Positions 1 through 7,659 of a stretch of 40,528 bases of DNA are shown piece after piece. The position numbers were made by a program, and so were the translations under genes. Each line of letters opens with the position of its first letter. Position 1 is the first letter of the stretch. Source of the stretch: Candidatus Sabulitectum sp. (GTDB taxonomy: Bacteria > Fermentibacterota > Fermentibacteria > Fermentibacterales > JCC-6); contig JAGLOJ010000043.1 of assembly GCA_023139045.1 (NCBI GenBank), positions 1 through 40,528 on the forward strand, read 5' to 3'. Below the pieces are notes generated by a model, which worked only from the letters and a program-made list of their open reading frames with translations, had not been told where the DNA came from and made no database searches.

Positions 1-24
1 ACATCTACCTGATCAACTATGAGA
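1..24. repeat. Terminal direct repeat (circle closure), left copy
   Basis: The first 24 bases are identical to 40505-40528. The helicase reading frame stays open across the join when the two copies are merged. This shows a circular or circularly permuted genome opened inside a gene, rather than a biological end repeat. Confidence 0.95.
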
Positions 25-1157
25 ACATAGATTGGCTCGTTGGGAGGTACATCAATGAGAAGTATATAGGGAGGGACGGGACCGCTAAAACGCGAAGTGT
101 GTTCTCCCCTGGGTTTCTGTTTAAACACTGGATTGACAAGGAGAAGAGACCCCCCTTTGACATGGTAGTTTTCGATGAAGTCTCTCGGATGAAAACCGCG
201 ACCTCCAAGAGGGTCAGGGCGTTTGGCAAGGTTCTCCCCCACTTCACCTACCGATCAGGGTTGACAGGTACGCCAGCCTCCAATGGTCTCCAAGACCTCC
301 ACGGTCAGTACCTGATGATCGACGGTGGGGTGCGCCTTGGGCCAAACATCACCAGCTTCAGGAACCGGTGGCTGATGCAGGACGCATATAGCATGAAATG
401 GGTGACCAGGAGAGGGGCCTCAGAGGAGGTCAAGAACCTGATCAGCGACATCACGATCGAGATGAAGGCCTCAGACTACCTGGAGCTGCCTCCGCTGGTC
501 AACCAGGATATCAAGATCACCATGCCCGATAAGGTCATGGAGGACTACAAGAAATTTGAGAAGGCCTTCTTCCTCGCCATGGATGAGGGGGAGGTCGAGG
601 CCTTCAATGCCGGAGCTAAGTCCGTAAAATGCAGGCAACTGGCTTCCGGATCAGTTTACGTAGGGGAGGATAGTAATGAATGGGTCGCGTTCCACGATGA
701 GAAAATTGAGGCGGTTGCTGAGTTGCTCGATGACCTCGGAGACAAGCCCCTATTCCTGCTCTACCAGTTTCGCCATGAGGTCGAGAGACTACTCAAGCGT
801 TTCCCCTATGCTGTCTGCCTGGATAGAACGGACACTGCGGGGAAAGTCGAAAGTTGGAACAGGGGGGAGATCAAACTACTGATAGCTCACCCCATGTCTT
901 CAAGCCACGGCTTGAACCTGCAGTATGGAGGCAACCATGTTCTCTGGTTCGGTCTGCCATGGTCATTGGAGCTGTATGACCAAGCCATAGGCCGGCTGGC
1001 CCGTAACGGGCAGAAGGGTGAAGTTGTAGTGAACCACAGGCTAATAGCGGCCAACACCATCGAGGTAGGGATCACGGAGGCGTTGGCCACCAAAGGCAAA
1101 ACTCAGGAGGACCTGAGAGCTGCCGTCAAAGCATACAGGGAGGCGAAAGGATTATGA
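1..1157 (+). CDS. SNF2-family DNA helicase, C-terminal four fifths (continues from the right edge)
   Basis: This is the rest of the helicase that begins at about 40231; joined through the circle it is about 476 residues. The frame is open from base 3. Visible motifs: II as FDEVSRMKTA (Walker B, here DEVS), III as GLTGTPASN, V around AHPMSSSHGLNLQYGG, and VI as QAIGRLARNGQ, close to the QaigRxxRxGQ signature of SNF2 enzymes. The family uses ATP to move along duplex DNA. In phages it usually sits beside a VRR-NUC nuclease and a family A polymerase, as here, so a role in replication or recombination is likely. The stop overlaps the start of the next gene by 4 bases, which suggests translational coupling. 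Confidence 0.93.
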   Translation, partial: IYLINYENIDWLVGRYINEKYIGRDGTAKTRSVFSPGFLFKHWIDKEKRPPFDMVVFDEVSRMKTATSKRVRAFGKVLPHFTYRSGLTGTPASNGLQDLHGQYLMIDGGVRLGPNITSFRNRWLMQDAYSMKWVTRRGASEEVKNLISDITIEMKASDYLELPPLVNQDIKITMPDKVMEDYKKFEKAFFLAMDEGEVEAFNAGAKSVKCRQLASGSVYVGEDSNEWVAFHDEKIEAVAELLDDLGDKPLFLLYQFRHEVERLLKRFPYAVCLDRTDTAGKVESWNRGEIKLLIAHPMSSSHGLNLQYGGNHVLWFGLPWSLELYDQAIGRLARNGQKGEVVVNHRLIAANTIEVGITEALATKGKTQEDLRAAVKAYREAKGL

Positions 1158-1423
1158 AGCACTTATTGAAAATAGAGAATAACTATCTCGACCGTCTGAA
1201 GTCCGGCAAGAAAAGGGCAGAGGTAAGGTGGAATGATAGGGACTACCAACTAGGTGATGTACTCCAGTTCAGAGACCATAGAGACGGGCGACTCCCTCCC
1301 GTTGGTGACCCAGAATATTATATCTATTTCAGGGTCACACACATCCACAGCGGTCTGGGGCTGTTAAGTGGATATGTGCTGATGTCTGTCGAGAGGATGG
1401 CCTCCGATGAGGTGTGTAAGTGA
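1154..1423 (+). CDS. DUF3850 / ASCH-like protein
   Basis: 89 residues. The pattern KIENNYLDRLKSGKKRAE, then NDRDYQLGDVLQF and a final GYVLMSVER strand fits DUF3850, a small beta-barrel fold related to ASCH/PUA domains that is thought to bind RNA. The ATG overlaps the helicase stop (ATGA), so it belongs to the same transcript. Its role in phages is unknown; RNA binding is known only for the wider fold. The family call is firm and the function is open. Confidence 0.82.
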   Translation: MKHLLKIENNYLDRLKSGKKRAEVRWNDRDYQLGDVLQFRDHRDGRLPPVGDPEYYIYFRVTHIHSGLGLLSGYVLMSVERMASDEVCK

Positions 1424-1527
1424 ACCCCATCCACACTCTCATGAGGGAGCTACTGGTAGGACTGCTGAAGTGCGTGGTGCTGGCGGCCGCCGCACTTGGT
1501 CTGCTGTCCCTATACTTAGGCCTTTAG
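1420..1527 (+). CDS. Small single-pass membrane protein, 35 aa
   Basis: GTG start overlaps the DUF3850 stop (GTGA). After a short polar N-terminus (NPIHTLMREL) there is one hydrophobic segment rich in Leu, Val and Ala to the C-terminus. An internal ATG at 1441 would give 28 residues. It is the last gene of the rightward block, and its final bases overlap the end of the convergent gene at 1524. Function unknown; the short overlap-coupled frame with a clear membrane segment makes it plausible. Confidence 0.5.
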   Translation: MNPIHTLMRELLVGLLKCVVLAAAALGLLSLYLGL

Positions 1528-1712
1528 CTGGAGAAGATGCCCGCGAGGGCCTTATCTACCTGTAGGTTGCGCTTGCTCTTAGGGTCGGTGCCCTTCCCTT
1601 CCCCGCTCAGTTGACCTTGAACGGACTTATCGACTCTCTCCACTCCGTTCTTGGCCATCTTGGTGGGGGCCTTGCCTGCCCTGCCCTTATTATTGAATCC
1701 TGGTCCGCCCAT
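1524..1712 (-). CDS. Small basic hypothetical protein, 62 aa
   Basis: Starts MGGPGFNNKGRAGK and is rich in Lys, Arg and Gly with no hydrophobic segment. It is the last gene of the leftward block, directly after the 3TM holin-like gene, and its stop shares its end bases with the convergent membrane gene. No family recognised; possibly nucleic-acid binding on charge alone. Confidence 0.65.
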   Translation of the reverse strand: MGGPGFNNKGRAGKAPTKMAKNGVERVDKSVQGQLSGEGKGTDPKSKRNLQVDKALAGIFSS

Positions 1713-2158
1713 TACTCGTTCCTCCTCAATGCTTGTTTTGCGAATTTGACCGCCGCAGGTATGTCCTTAACCAACATCCTGCTACCGAACCAGAAGGTCA
1801 CGATAGTCCACAGGATGTTAAGTACGACCGGGTTAGTGGCCGCCATAGTGGCGAGGTGGTCAGGCGGTGCCCACCAGCCAAGTAGCAGCCCGAAGGCCCA
1901 TACCGTGAAGGCAGGGCGAACCATACGGTTCAGCGCGTCAACAGCTATGTCCAACCAAGAATCGTGACTAACAAGAATCATAGCCCGGGCAGACTTCTGA
2001 GAGTCATCCCCCGCCTGTTGATCCTCGATCGACATCTTATGTATTGTAGTCTTGCTGGGCATCCACTTATCAGTCACATCACTGATCTGCTCTACGATGC
2101 CCTTCTCGCCCACGAACATTTTTCCGAAGAAACTCCCAACAGTCTTATACCAGGCCAT
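1712..2158 (-). CDS. Three-TM holin-like protein (GTA_holin_3TM type)
   Basis: 148 residues from an ATG preceded by AGAGGAA six bases upstream; the frame is open further upstream but that start lacks such a site. A polar N-terminal half is followed by the family's pattern: a His-Asp stretch, then NRMVRPAFTVWAFGLLLGW as first membrane segment, VVLNILWTIVTFWFGSRML as second, and a basic C-terminus. This resembles the holin family described with gene-transfer agents, which lets an endolysin reach the wall. The neighbouring M15-like peptidase and another small holin-like gene support a lysis role. Confidence 0.72.
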   Translation of the reverse strand: MAWYKTVGSFFGKMFVGEKGIVEQISDVTDKWMPSKTTIHKMSIEDQQAGDDSQKSARAMILVSHDSWLDIAVDALNRMVRPAFTVWAFGLLLGWWAPPDHLATMAATNPVVLNILWTIVTFWFGSRMLVKDIPAAVKFAKQALRRNE

Positions 2159-2159
2159 G

Positions 2160-2483
2160 TCATTTCCTCTCAGTGTTCGGGTGAACCTGCAGATGGAGAT
2201 GGAGATTGTAACCCTCCCCATGCAGCTTGGCGCACATCTTGGCTGGCCGGGCCGGATCATAAAGCCAGTTGGCGTTGACATGGGTCTCCAGCAACTTGCC
2301 ATCCCCCACATCTCTACACCGGAGATCCGTACCCCGGAGAGGCAGAGTGCCGTGGACACCGGGGTCATTCATCCGCAGTAAGCTGGTGATAGTCTCCTCG
2401 TTACCCGTCCCCCCTTCCAACCACAGGAGGAGGTCGCGGAGCGTTCGGTCGATGAATTCAAGCTGATCGATATCGATTCTCAT
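2160..2483 (-). CDS. M15-like peptidase, candidate endolysin
   Basis: 107 residues. GVHGTLPLRGTDLR gives the His and Asp of the SxHxxxxAxD-type zinc site of M15/VanY peptidases, and HLHLQVH near the C-terminus gives the last His ligands. Between them lies NANWLYDPARP, typical of the short phage branch. Such enzymes cut peptide cross-bridges of peptidoglycan. It is shorter than usual M15 endolysins and has no wall-binding domain. It lies within the lysis cassette, downstream of a holin candidate with a 4-base overlap. Activity is inferred, not shown. Confidence 0.6.
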   Translation of the reverse strand: MRIDIDQLEFIDRTLRDLLLWLEGGTGNEETITSLLRMNDPGVHGTLPLRGTDLRCRDVGDGKLLETHVNANWLYDPARPAKMCAKLHGEGYNLHLHLQVHPNTERK

Positions 2484-2725
2484 CCGCCGTTACCATTCTC
2501 CAAGTCTTCTATCCGGATCTTCTGGAGCCTGATGGCGTAGTACGCCTTTACTGCCAGCATCACGGACAGGATGAGACCGGCGGTAGCAGCCAGCAGGCCT
2601 ACTACGGGGGAGAGGAGCTCAAGGTATGCGCCCATCCCCGTTCCGATACTTGCCACCCCAACACTCGCCGCACTCGCCGGCTTGTTTGCCACATCTACCG
2701 CAGATTTCAATAAGTCGCTGTTCAA
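2480..2725 (-). CDS. Small holin-like membrane protein, 81 aa
   Basis: Chosen start is TTG at 2725, which has a strong AGGAGAAGG just upstream; a longer in-frame form to 2806 would overlap neighbours more. An amphipathic Ser/Ala N-terminus (NSDLLKSAVDVANKPAS) is followed by one or two hydrophobic segments around LLSPVVGLLAATAGLILSVM and a charged tail (RLQKIRIEDLENG). The layout fits class II holins. It overlaps the peptidase gene by 4 bases. Whether holin or antiholin cannot be told. Confidence 0.62.
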   Translation of the reverse strand: MNSDLLKSAVDVANKPASAASVGVASIGTGMGAYLELLSPVVGLLAATAGLILSVMLAVKAYYAIRLQKIRIEDLENGNGG

Positions 2726-2819
2726 GGTCCCTTCTCCTAACGTACCTGGCCACCAAGATGGCTGCGTTGATTGTGAAACACACGAAAGATAGACAGCCTG
2801 TCGCAAATATCAAGTCCAT
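2619..2819 (-). CDS. Overlapping small membrane/Cys protein, 66 aa
   Basis: A third frame bridging its two neighbours: it overlaps the end of the 2737-3189 gene and the start of the holin candidate. ATG follows GGGAGC. It opens with a membrane segment (LIFATGCLSFVCFTINAAIL), an RRRD stop-transfer and a Cys-rich tail (CGRCGKQAGECGEC). This layout is typical of small phage membrane proteins, but codon evidence is limited because other frames are coding. It could be a chance frame. Confidence 0.42.
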   Translation of the reverse strand: MDLIFATGCLSFVCFTINAAILVARYVRRRDLEQRLIEICGRCGKQAGECGECWGGKYRNGDGRIP

Positions 2820-3189
2820 GCTCCCGGTCCTTTTTCAATAGTATCAGTATCGCCAAGATATAGACACCGTGGAACGCTAAGTTATAGCTGGCCGGGTCCA
2901 TGTAGAGTTGATAGATCACCAATCCGTAAAAGTTTAGTAATATAGATGCTATACAAACATATATCATATTGTCTGTAAACTGTGAACATCTCCCGTATCG
3001 GCAGAGATACGCCAATACTATGGAGGTGAGGCCTCCGTTCAGTATGTAGTACAGAGCCCCTGGGGTGTAGATGTGGGTAAGCTCATGCACCAGGCACATA
3101 GCAGCGTACAGAGATGCTGCAGCCCTACGGCCCCCTCCAGGTTGGAGGGTCACCAGGACGCACAGGCATATGGTGAGGTAAGTGATCAC
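2737..3189 (-). CDS. Multi-pass membrane protein of the lysis region
   Basis: 150 residues from a GTG that overlaps the upstream stop (GTGA). Four or five hydrophobic segments are visible: near the N-terminus (YLTICLCVLVTL), around ALYYILNGGLTSIVLAYL, NMIYVCIASILLNFYGLVIY and AFHGVYILAILILL, then a charged tail. No catalytic motif. Similar multi-pass proteins occur between tail-fibre and lysis genes in podoviruses, but the function is not known. Confidence 0.7.
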   Translation of the reverse strand: MITYLTICLCVLVTLQPGGGRRAAASLYAAMCLVHELTHIYTPGALYYILNGGLTSIVLAYLCRYGRCSQFTDNMIYVCIASILLNFYGLVIYQLYMDPASYNLAFHGVYILAILILLKKDREHGLDICDRLSIFRVFHNQRSHLGGQVR

Positions 3190-3287
3190 TTTCTTTTCTT
3201 CTTTCCGCCGAGAGGTCGCTTGACCTTAGGTTTGGGTCTCGGTTTGGCTTTAGGTTTCATCCTCTGCTTTCCATATCCACCGGGCAT
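3186..3287 (-). CDS. Very basic 33-aa peptide
   Basis: ATG preceded by AAAGGAGAACTGAT. The product starts MPGGYGKQRM and then alternates Lys/Arg and Pro, ending GGKKKRK. Tiny Lys-Pro-rich proteins of this kind are common near tail and lysis genes of podoviruses. Its stop overlaps the next start. DNA or RNA binding is only an inference from charge. Confidence 0.62.
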   Translation of the reverse strand: MPGGYGKQRMKPKAKPRPKPKVKRPLGGKKKRK

Positions 3288-3320
3288 ATCAGTTCTCCTT
3301 TCTATTGTATCTGAGTTTCG

Positions 3321-4934
3321 CTAGTCAGCACCAACCACGAAGAAATTAACGGCTGTATTGGCTGTCGCTGCTGCCCCTAAATTTATCGTAAATGAACCGG
3401 CAGCAGGGACGACATTTTTAATCCATGCCGTTGCATCGTTTTCGCATATCTCACAAAAAACCTTTGAAGCCGCTTTCACCTTGTTATTTGTAACCGTAAT
3501 AGATGAAGCGGCGGCGGTTATATTCACCCTCCCTGATGCTTTATCTATCGTGACATTGCCCACTGTGGCGGTGTTAGTGTAATCCATAAACAGCCCGTTA
3601 AAGCCACTGTTGGCTGTGCCGAGGGAAATACTTCCGTTTGAATTAGGAAGGATATTTCTATAAAATGCCGCCGAGACTCCGCCTCTGAATTGAGCAACAA
3701 TGTCATTTCCGCATGTGAATCGTAAATAGCCAGCCAATGGGGATGATATATTATCGAGAGTATCTGGGCCAAAAGCAAACCTATATAAATCACTAGGAAC
3801 AGCAAGCCCTCTTTTAAAATATAAGAAGTTCCCAGAATTGTCAGATAAATACAGTCTTTGGTCTGCCCGTAATGTTTGTAGCGCCCCGCCAACACCCAAC
3901 TTTAGACCGAGAGGATCGGTATATAAATCGCCAGTATACTCCTTGAAAACTGGATCGATGGTTTTTGGTAACTGGAATGTATCTACACCAAAAAGCCTGT
4001 CTGCGGGATTGGTTAATGCTATTGTCGGGGCGATAACATCATCAGATACATATACATATGCTTCCCCTGAACCACCAGAATCAAGGAGGGCTATATCTGC
4101 GGTTGTGCCAGAGTATGTTCCTCCCATAATTCCAATAAAATCATCTTGAGTGCTCCCTTCGTTATTCCACTGGAAACCATATGGAGCCCCTGTCCCTTTA
4201 CTATTGACCAGAAATAAACTGACTATTTCAGATTGTCCAGCAGAATTATGGGCGAAGATGCCGACACTAGCCTCTGATTCAAACTGAGAATCAACTAGAT
4301 ATACTCTTTGTTTGGCTCTTGAACCAATACCAACGCCGGCTTTCGACCCCGTACCGATGCTGTTTGTTTTCACGCGGTTGACTATGGTCGTTACATTGCC
4401 GCCTGATGAGCCATTACCACCAGGGGTTAAGCCGGTGGCAGCTTTGTCTATATGGATAGGATATTGAGTTAGACCAGCATCGCCAGTATTAAAAGTATGG
4501 TTCACTGTAAGATTAGACAGCATTGCCTCGATACCGCCGAAATCAACAGTATCATCAGTACCAGAAGAACTTTGAATTATAACACCATCAACGGACTCCC
4601 CAACAATATCTATAAAAGACCGTCCTGTAATCTCCTCGTTATACGTCCCATCAGGCACATATACCAGATATCTTTTAGAGCCGCTGTTGTCGGCAATTGA
4701 AGAAAGGGCGGCGGTAATAGTGGTCGAAACTATGACTACAGCATCATATTTCCGGTTCAATACTGCCCCTCGAATCGCTTGGACCGTTCCAGTGGTGTTC
4801 AGGGCGATAGCCGTTACGTTAGTTGCGATGTCGTCGTGGGCGTCGCCGATGCCAGTCTCGATCCGGTTCAGTTGTGCGGCAGTTATGGCGGGAATATCAT
4901 CATCTACCCATGTAGTTATATTAAAACTCATCAT
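3321..4934 (-). CDS. Receptor-binding tail fibre/spike, beta-helix type
   Basis: 537 residues. The N-terminus (FNITTWVDDDIPAITAAQLN) with a short helical stretch is typical of the virion-attachment end of podoviral fibres. From about residue 60 a pectate-lyase-like repeat pattern begins (YLVYVPDGTYNEEI, FIDIVGES), with Gly/Ser/Thr-rich short strands throughout. The C-terminus ends in a small beta domain (AAGSFTINLGAAATANTAVN). No lyase or esterase active site is obvious. By eye the gene is clearly richer in A+T than its neighbours, as expected if it was exchanged between phages. It is the best candidate for host recognition. Confidence 0.78.
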   Translation of the reverse strand: MMSFNITTWVDDDIPAITAAQLNRIETGIGDAHDDIATNVTAIALNTTGTVQAIRGAVLNRKYDAVVIVSTTITAALSSIADNSGSKRYLVYVPDGTYNEEITGRSFIDIVGESVDGVIIQSSSGTDDTVDFGGIEAMLSNLTVNHTFNTGDAGLTQYPIHIDKAATGLTPGGNGSSGGNVTTIVNRVKTNSIGTGSKAGVGIGSRAKQRVYLVDSQFESEASVGIFAHNSAGQSEIVSLFLVNSKGTGAPYGFQWNNEGSTQDDFIGIMGGTYSGTTADIALLDSGGSGEAYVYVSDDVIAPTIALTNPADRLFGVDTFQLPKTIDPVFKEYTGDLYTDPLGLKLGVGGALQTLRADQRLYLSDNSGNFLYFKRGLAVPSDLYRFAFGPDTLDNISSPLAGYLRFTCGNDIVAQFRGGVSAAFYRNILPNSNGSISLGTANSGFNGLFMDYTNTATVGNVTIDKASGRVNITAAASSITVTNNKVKAASKVFCEICENDATAWIKNVVPAAGSFTINLGAAATANTAVNFFVVGAD

Positions 4935-5117
4935 CTACTCCTTGGTCCAACCATCGTCAGGAACAGTAGCCTTGACCCAGCCTTCAGCCCCGGAGGTCTC
5001 TTTATCCCAGTTGTCCTGATCGTGAACATCTTTTCTCCATTCAGTATACCCGAAGCACGGAACCAGATCGGCTCTGGGGTAGATCGTTGCTCCAGGGAGT
5101 AGGGTGCACTCGGCCAT
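4935..5117 (-). CDS. Small virion-region protein, 60 aa
   Basis: Starts MAECTLLPGATIYPRAD and ends in an acidic, Trp-rich tail. Its start overlaps the stop of the gene above by one base (TAATG) and its stop abuts the fibre start, so it is co-transcribed with virion genes. No family recognised. Confidence 0.6.
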   Translation of the reverse strand: MAECTLLPGATIYPRADLVPCFGYTEWRKDVHDQDNWDKETSGAEGWVKATVPDDGWTKE

Positions 5118-6472
5118 TACTTTTTATCCTCGATGAGCCTGTTCCCATAGTACCCTCCTATGGGTGCCACGTTCAACAAGGACCTGAGTACCGGGTTCTC
5201 TGCTATTTTGGTGGCAGCTATGCCTCCCTTAGCCAATCTGCCCGGGCCTACCAGCATCGCGGCTAAACTGGCCGGAGCGGATAAGCCTCCTGGGGCTACC
5301 TGCCGGGCTGCTGCTCCCCCGATAATAGCGTGGGGGGATATCTGCCTGCCTTTGAACGCAGCGGAGTACTGAGGGCCTCTCAGTGCCATCAGAGGCGATA
5401 ATTGTTGGTTAAGAGCTGCTACCTGGGGGTCCATACCCTCTAGTGTCTCTCTGGCCACTGCGGCGGCTTTTGCGTCCACCAGAGCTGCGTCTGGGAGGGT
5501 GGCCGTCCCTGGCGTAGATGAGTATTTTGCCCTCCCGGCCAAGGCCCTCTTCAGGGTATTAAGATCCTTCGGCGTATAGAAACTTTTACCTACGTTTTCC
5601 ATAGCGGCTAGGTGCTCGTTGATAATACTATCTACTGCTCTTTGTAGTTTTACGGGTCTGGCGGACAGCTCACTGCCCATTTTAAGGTCATCGACCTTGT
5701 CCCAAAGTTCTATGACATCCGCCTTGGCGCCGGCTTTTTCTGCTTTTTCTAAGATGTCGTCAAGCTCTCCGCCCAGTTTGGATATCTCATCTTTGAGCTT
5801 TATGGCTCCTGGCTCGTCCAATGTGATGCCCTTCTTACGTCCGGTCTCGATAGCAGCTCTCCTGCCCTCGAATCCCACTTCCTCCGGGAACTTAATTGCC
5901 GAGCCGTAGAGCTTCTTACCGATAACGTCCATCGGCCCTTGGAGGAGCTTGGCAGGAGCGCTTGCTATCGCTTTGCCTGGAGCGGCTATCTTGCTGGCGA
6001 CAGCCCCCACCTTCCCTGGGACGCTGGACAGCATACTGGCCCCTCCAGTGCCGAGACTCAGGGCGTCTATTAAGGACTCCACTGGGCGTTCAGCCAGGGT
6101 GCGCTTGATATTCTCATACCCGCCGTACTGTTCTTTCAGGGCCTGTTTGACGGAGGCGGCCACTGCCTCAGACCCCTCCCTATCTTCCGGGAGAATCCCC
6201 ATCATCTCTCTCATTACCGGAGAGGAGTCCTCGGGCATAGCTTGGCTACGGAGTCCGGTGAGCAGGGTATCTATCCCTGAGATGGTGTCTATGGGGTGCT
6301 TCGCCATTTCTGCGAAGTACCCTCCAACTTCTTTGAGGTTGGGTATGAAGTGCTCCGCAGCGGCTCCGGGGATATCTACGAGGCGGTAGTCCTTCTTGGG
6401 GGCTTCACCCTTCTCGCCTATCTTCCAGCCTTTGCCCTTCTTTTCAGGGGCATTTTCGATGACCCACGCCAT
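5117..6472 (-). CDS. Candidate internal virion / DNA ejection protein, 451 aa
   Basis: Ala- and Lys-rich, mostly helical protein. It starts MAWVIENAPEKKGKGWKIG, has a long charged middle region with coiled-coil character (residues about 215-290, DEISKLGGELDDILEKAEKA) and an Ala/Gly-rich hydrophobic C-terminal third. This composition and its place after the other Ala/Gly-rich virion genes match ejection proteins of short-tailed phages, which leave the capsid with the DNA and line a channel through the envelope. The role is inferred from composition and synteny. Confidence 0.6.
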   Translation of the reverse strand: MAWVIENAPEKKGKGWKIGEKGEAPKKDYRLVDIPGAAAEHFIPNLKEVGGYFAEMAKHPIDTISGIDTLLTGLRSQAMPEDSSPVMREMMGILPEDREGSEAVAASVKQALKEQYGGYENIKRTLAERPVESLIDALSLGTGGASMLSSVPGKVGAVASKIAAPGKAIASAPAKLLQGPMDVIGKKLYGSAIKFPEEVGFEGRRAAIETGRKKGITLDEPGAIKLKDEISKLGGELDDILEKAEKAGAKADVIELWDKVDDLKMGSELSARPVKLQRAVDSIINEHLAAMENVGKSFYTPKDLNTLKRALAGRAKYSSTPGTATLPDAALVDAKAAAVARETLEGMDPQVAALNQQLSPLMALRGPQYSAAFKGRQISPHAIIGGAAARQVAPGGLSAPASLAAMLVGPGRLAKGGIAATKIAENPVLRSLLNVAPIGGYYGNRLIEDKK

Positions 6473-7659
6473 TACTGTGGCCTCGCTATCTGTCCTGTTT
6501 CAGGGTTATGCGCTGTACCATCGGCTCTCATGATGAATCCTGGAGGGAGCTCGTTAACTACCTGCGCCCTCGGGCTCTTTTTGGCGTTCAACTCTGCATC
6601 TATCTGTCCGGTTAGCGCCCTCCACTCCTCTGGTACATCTCGGTCTCCGAACTGGAACCTCTCCCTCATCCTGCTCCGGAAGGTCCGGGCGCTTTCTCCG
6701 TTCTTCTCCGCGTCAATAGAGAGATTGGATATGATGTCTGCTCTCTTGGCCCTTTCTCTGGCTACTAAGGCTATGAGCTGGCGACCGGCTCTGGTCTTCC
6801 CGAGTCCTGGTGGGAGCTTCTGGAAGAAAGCCAGCTCTTTATCGGAACTCTGCCCGGCCAAGGCCCTCTTGCCGCTCTCGCTGTCCGGTTTCATGAGGTC
6901 TACTGTCGCCTCGGCATACAGCTTATCTGCCACCTCTTTGGCGGCGATAGAGTCATCGAACGCCTCTACCCCCATTAGTTTAGCGAACTTCTGGGTGGCC
7001 AGTATGGCCTCATCCCCCAGTCCTGTTTCAACCCCCGTCAGCGCCTCGTTGATCTGGGCGTACTTATCGGCGGTTCTCTTGGTAGAGTCGGCATCTGAAT
7101 CAAGGCTTCTGTAGTAATCGAAGTCGTACTGCTCTCTGAGCCCCGAGCCCCTGCTCTGGTATGGGGCGAAGTAGGTACCACTACCGACCTCTTCCCAGTT
7201 AGCCTGGTCTCTTACGTCCCCTCCGAGGTACCTGACCGATATCTCTTTAGGCCCTTGGGGGGTATCTACTTTCTTTTTCTGAAGGGTTCCGACTTTAATG
7301 GCCGCGGGAGCTCCCTCAGGCTTAACAGGTTTAGTAGCTTGGGTCAGCATAGGCTGGAAAGCGGCCGGGTTCATATTGGCGAGCAGCACCTGTGACAGGA
7401 GCTGACTCTGTGGGTCTCCGCTGAACATCCCTGTAGCCGCCTGCGCCGGGTCCGGGGGTCCTGTCATTCCCTGAGGAAGAGGAGTCTCCGGAACTGCGAG
7501 AGACCCTACGGCGCCCTTTACTCTACGCTCAAGACGGTTCTCTTTCATGGCGTCAAACAGCGACTTGTTGCGGAGCTCGTCCAACGCGGTTTGGCCTGCC
7601 ATACGGGACTCATACTCCGCTGATGGCCTACCACTGAGAATATCCAAGACGTTCATCAT
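6472..7659 (-). CDS. Candidate internal virion protein, 395 aa
   Basis: Starts MMNVLDILSGRPSAEYESRM after a GGAGG five bases upstream. Predicted mostly helical with a Pro/Gln-rich linker around residues 60-130, then charged helices (ADKYAQINEALTGVETGLGD) and a short beta tail ending GFIMRADGTAHNPETG. One-base and four-base overlaps with the neighbours show tight coupling. Likely an ejection or core protein of the virion by position; no enzymatic motif seen. Confidence 0.6.
   Translation of the reverse strand: MMNVLDILSGRPSAEYESRMAGQTALDELRNKSLFDAMKENRLERRVKGAVGSLAVPETPLPQGMTGPPDPAQAATGMFSGDPQSQLLSQVLLANMNPAAFQPMLTQATKPVKPEGAPAAIKVGTLQKKKVDTPQGPKEISVRYLGGDVRDQANWEEVGSGTYFAPYQSRGSGLREQYDFDYYRSLDSDADSTKRTADKYAQINEALTGVETGLGDEAILATQKFAKLMGVEAFDDSIAAKEVADKLYAEATVDLMKPDSESGKRALAGQSSDKELAFFQKLPPGLGKTRAGRQLIALVARERAKRADIISNLSIDAEKNGESARTFRSRMRERFQFGDRDVPEEWRALTGQIDAELNAKKSPRAQVVNELPPGFIMRADGTAHNPETGQIARPQ

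Noticed and set aside
6296..7114. Plus-strand frame of 272 codons opposite virion genes
   Set aside because: Antisense shadow of two well-supported overlapping genes; Ser/Leu-rich low-information product.
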